From Flavobacteriaceae bacterium (GTDB taxonomy: Bacteria > Bacteroidota > Bacteroidia > Flavobacteriales > Flavobacteriaceae): a stretch of 5,615 bases of DNA. A model generated the notes under the pieces. That model did no database searches. It was given only the letters and a program-made list of their open reading frames with translations, and was not told where the DNA came from. The translations under genes and the position numbers were made by a program. Where the stretch lies: assembly GCA_015493405.1 (NCBI GenBank), contig WGDF01000180.1, positions 1 through 5,615 on the forward strand, read 5' to 3'. Shown here one piece after another: positions 4,786 to 5,615 of this stretch. Each line of letters opens with the position of its first letter. The first letter of the stretch is position 1.

Positions 4786-5615
4786 TCAACCCAATCTGAC
4801 TTTTTTGTGTGAGAAAGTATATAAAAACAGCAAAACAGCCATAAAAATAGCTACACGTGCCAAATAATCACCTTGCTCTACATAAAAAGTTCGTGTTTCA
4901 TTTAAATGCACTTTTGCAGTCAAACTCCCCCGCTTATTGTAGGCTAAGCGCTTTATAACGGCACCGGTTTGATCAATATAAGCCGATGTGCCTGTATTGG
5001 CCGATTGCACGACATCACGCCTGGTTTCAACTGCCCGTAAGCGAGCCATGCTCAAATGCTGCCGGTGCCCTTCCGTATTGCCCCACCAACCATCATTGGT
5101 AATAACGGCCAACAGATTGGCCCCTTTTTTGACATAACCGGTGACATATGCCCCATAGATACTCTCGTAACAAATGATAGGGGCAACTTTGATTTTGGTT
5201 TCCGGAACCGCAAATACCCCCGGCTCTTTTTGAGAAACATTAGACCCCATAGATACACCTATTGTTTTGGTTACCCAATCTCCGATTAAAGGCATTAAAA
5301 TCTTGCGGAAAGGGGTATATTCCGCCCCAACTACTAATTTAGACTTGTGATAAATTTGCAAACTATCCGCCGGACTGATCAAAACAGCCGAATTATACAT
5401 ATCATACCAACGTCCCCGCTTAGTTTTATTAGCAGTATCGGGAATATGATTGCTGTTTTTAGGATACCAATGTATAAAATCTACGCCGGTTAATATATGG
5501 GTTTGATGTTGTTTGGCATAGCGTTTCAGAATGGCATAAGCCGGAGCATATACAAAATCATTGATCTCAATATACCGCGAAATGGCTGTTTCAGGTGCTA
5601 CAATCAAATCGGCAT
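4786..5615 (-). CDS. lnt: Apolipoprotein N-acyltransferase, C-terminal part (partial, runs off right edge)
   Basis: Lnt transfers a fatty acyl chain from phospholipid to the N-terminal Cys of diacylglyceryl lipoproteins, the last step of lipoprotein maturation, on the periplasmic face of the inner membrane. The window holds about 275 C-terminal residues: the nitrilase-like domain and the last membrane helix. Numbering from the first full codon, the catalytic Glu is E8 in V-A-P-E-T-A, the Lys is K90 in Y-H-K-S-K-L, the supporting Glu is E98 in G-A-E-Y-T-P, and the nucleophile is C148 in I-C-Y-E-S. These match E. coli E267, K335, E343 and C387; the Lys-Glu spacing of 8 is identical. N-D-G-W-W-G and the Q-H-L-S-M-A-R-L-R-A-V-E segment are also typical. 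The final helix (about 250-266) ends in a basic tail. The TTG at 5605-5607 is an internal Leu codon, not the start, because homology continues upstream of it. The N-terminal membrane bundle (roughly 250 residues) lies outside the window. Confidence 0.92.
   Translation of the reverse strand, partial: ADLIVAPETAISRYIEINDFVYAPAYAILKRYAKQHQTHILTGVDFIHWYPKNSNHIPDTANKTKRGRWYDMYNSAVLISPADSLQIYHKSKLVVGAEYTPFRKILMPLIGDWVTKTIGVSMGSNVSQKEPGVFAVPETKIKVAPIICYESIYGAYVTGYVKKGANLLAVITNDGWWGNTEGHRQHLSMARLRAVETRRDVVQSANTGTSAYIDQTGAVIKRLAYNKRGSLTAKVHLNETRTFYVEQGDYLARVAIFMAVLLFLYTFSHKKVRLG

Noticed and set aside
5056..5289. Plus-strand 77-codon frame antisense to lnt
   Set aside because: It opposes the conserved nitrilase domain, including the catalytic Cys region; no independent support.
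5605..5607. TTG as an alternative start codon for a 273-residue nitrilase-like protein
   Set aside because: The frame is open to the window edge, and the two residues before it continue the A-D-L-I-V-A-P-E match to Lnt, so the codon is internal.

Overview
The window looks like an AT-rich chromosomal segment from a sphingolipid-producing member of the Bacteroidota. Three things point that way. There is a bacterial serine palmitoyltransferase. Several starts have no clear Shine-Dalgarno sequence but have candidate TAnnTTTG-type -7 boxes upstream. The Crp/Fnr regulator, the DUF59-Mrp protein and the prohibitin-like protein are all of forms common in that phylum. I cannot place it to genus. Nothing indicates a phage, plasmid, CRISPR array or intact mobile element.

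Layout, left to right. Positions 1-1290 (minus strand) hold a sphingolipid unit: serine palmitoyltransferase (115-1290), followed after a 21-nt gap by the first 31 codons of a second gene that runs off the left edge (1-93). That fragment resembles the start of GNAT-like acyltransferases, so it may be the N-acylation step of the same pathway. A 196-nt divergent intergenic region (1291-1486) carries candidate promoters for both sides and two perfect 8-bp inverted repeats. A plus-strand SPFH/prohibitin-family membrane protein follows (1487-2320). It ends at a strong hairpin (2341-2376) that can terminate transcription from both directions.

Positions 2397-4505 (minus strand) form an iron-sulfur cluster module in the order Mrp-type P-loop ATPase (4505-3375), stand-alone Nfu scaffold/carrier (3281-3045) and Crp/Fnr-family regulator (3035-2397). 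Only 9 nt separate the last two, so they are very probably co-transcribed. Mrp and Nfu would assemble or hand over Fe-S clusters. The regulator may couple expression to redox or Fe-S state, but this is inferred from position only.

Positions 4506-4785 are a 280-nt non-coding stretch with the mrp promoter at its left end and several inverted repeats. From 4786 to the right edge (minus strand) is the C-terminal nitrilase-like half of apolipoprotein N-acyltransferase (Lnt), cut by the window end.

The genes are mostly recognisable housekeeping and envelope functions; I see no clear new defence or mobile system. The points most worth following up are the linkage of sphingolipid synthesis with a divergent microdomain-type SPFH protein, a regulator with altered key residues beside the Fe-S genes, the loss of the bridging CxxC in Mrp, and the structured spacer between lnt and mrp.
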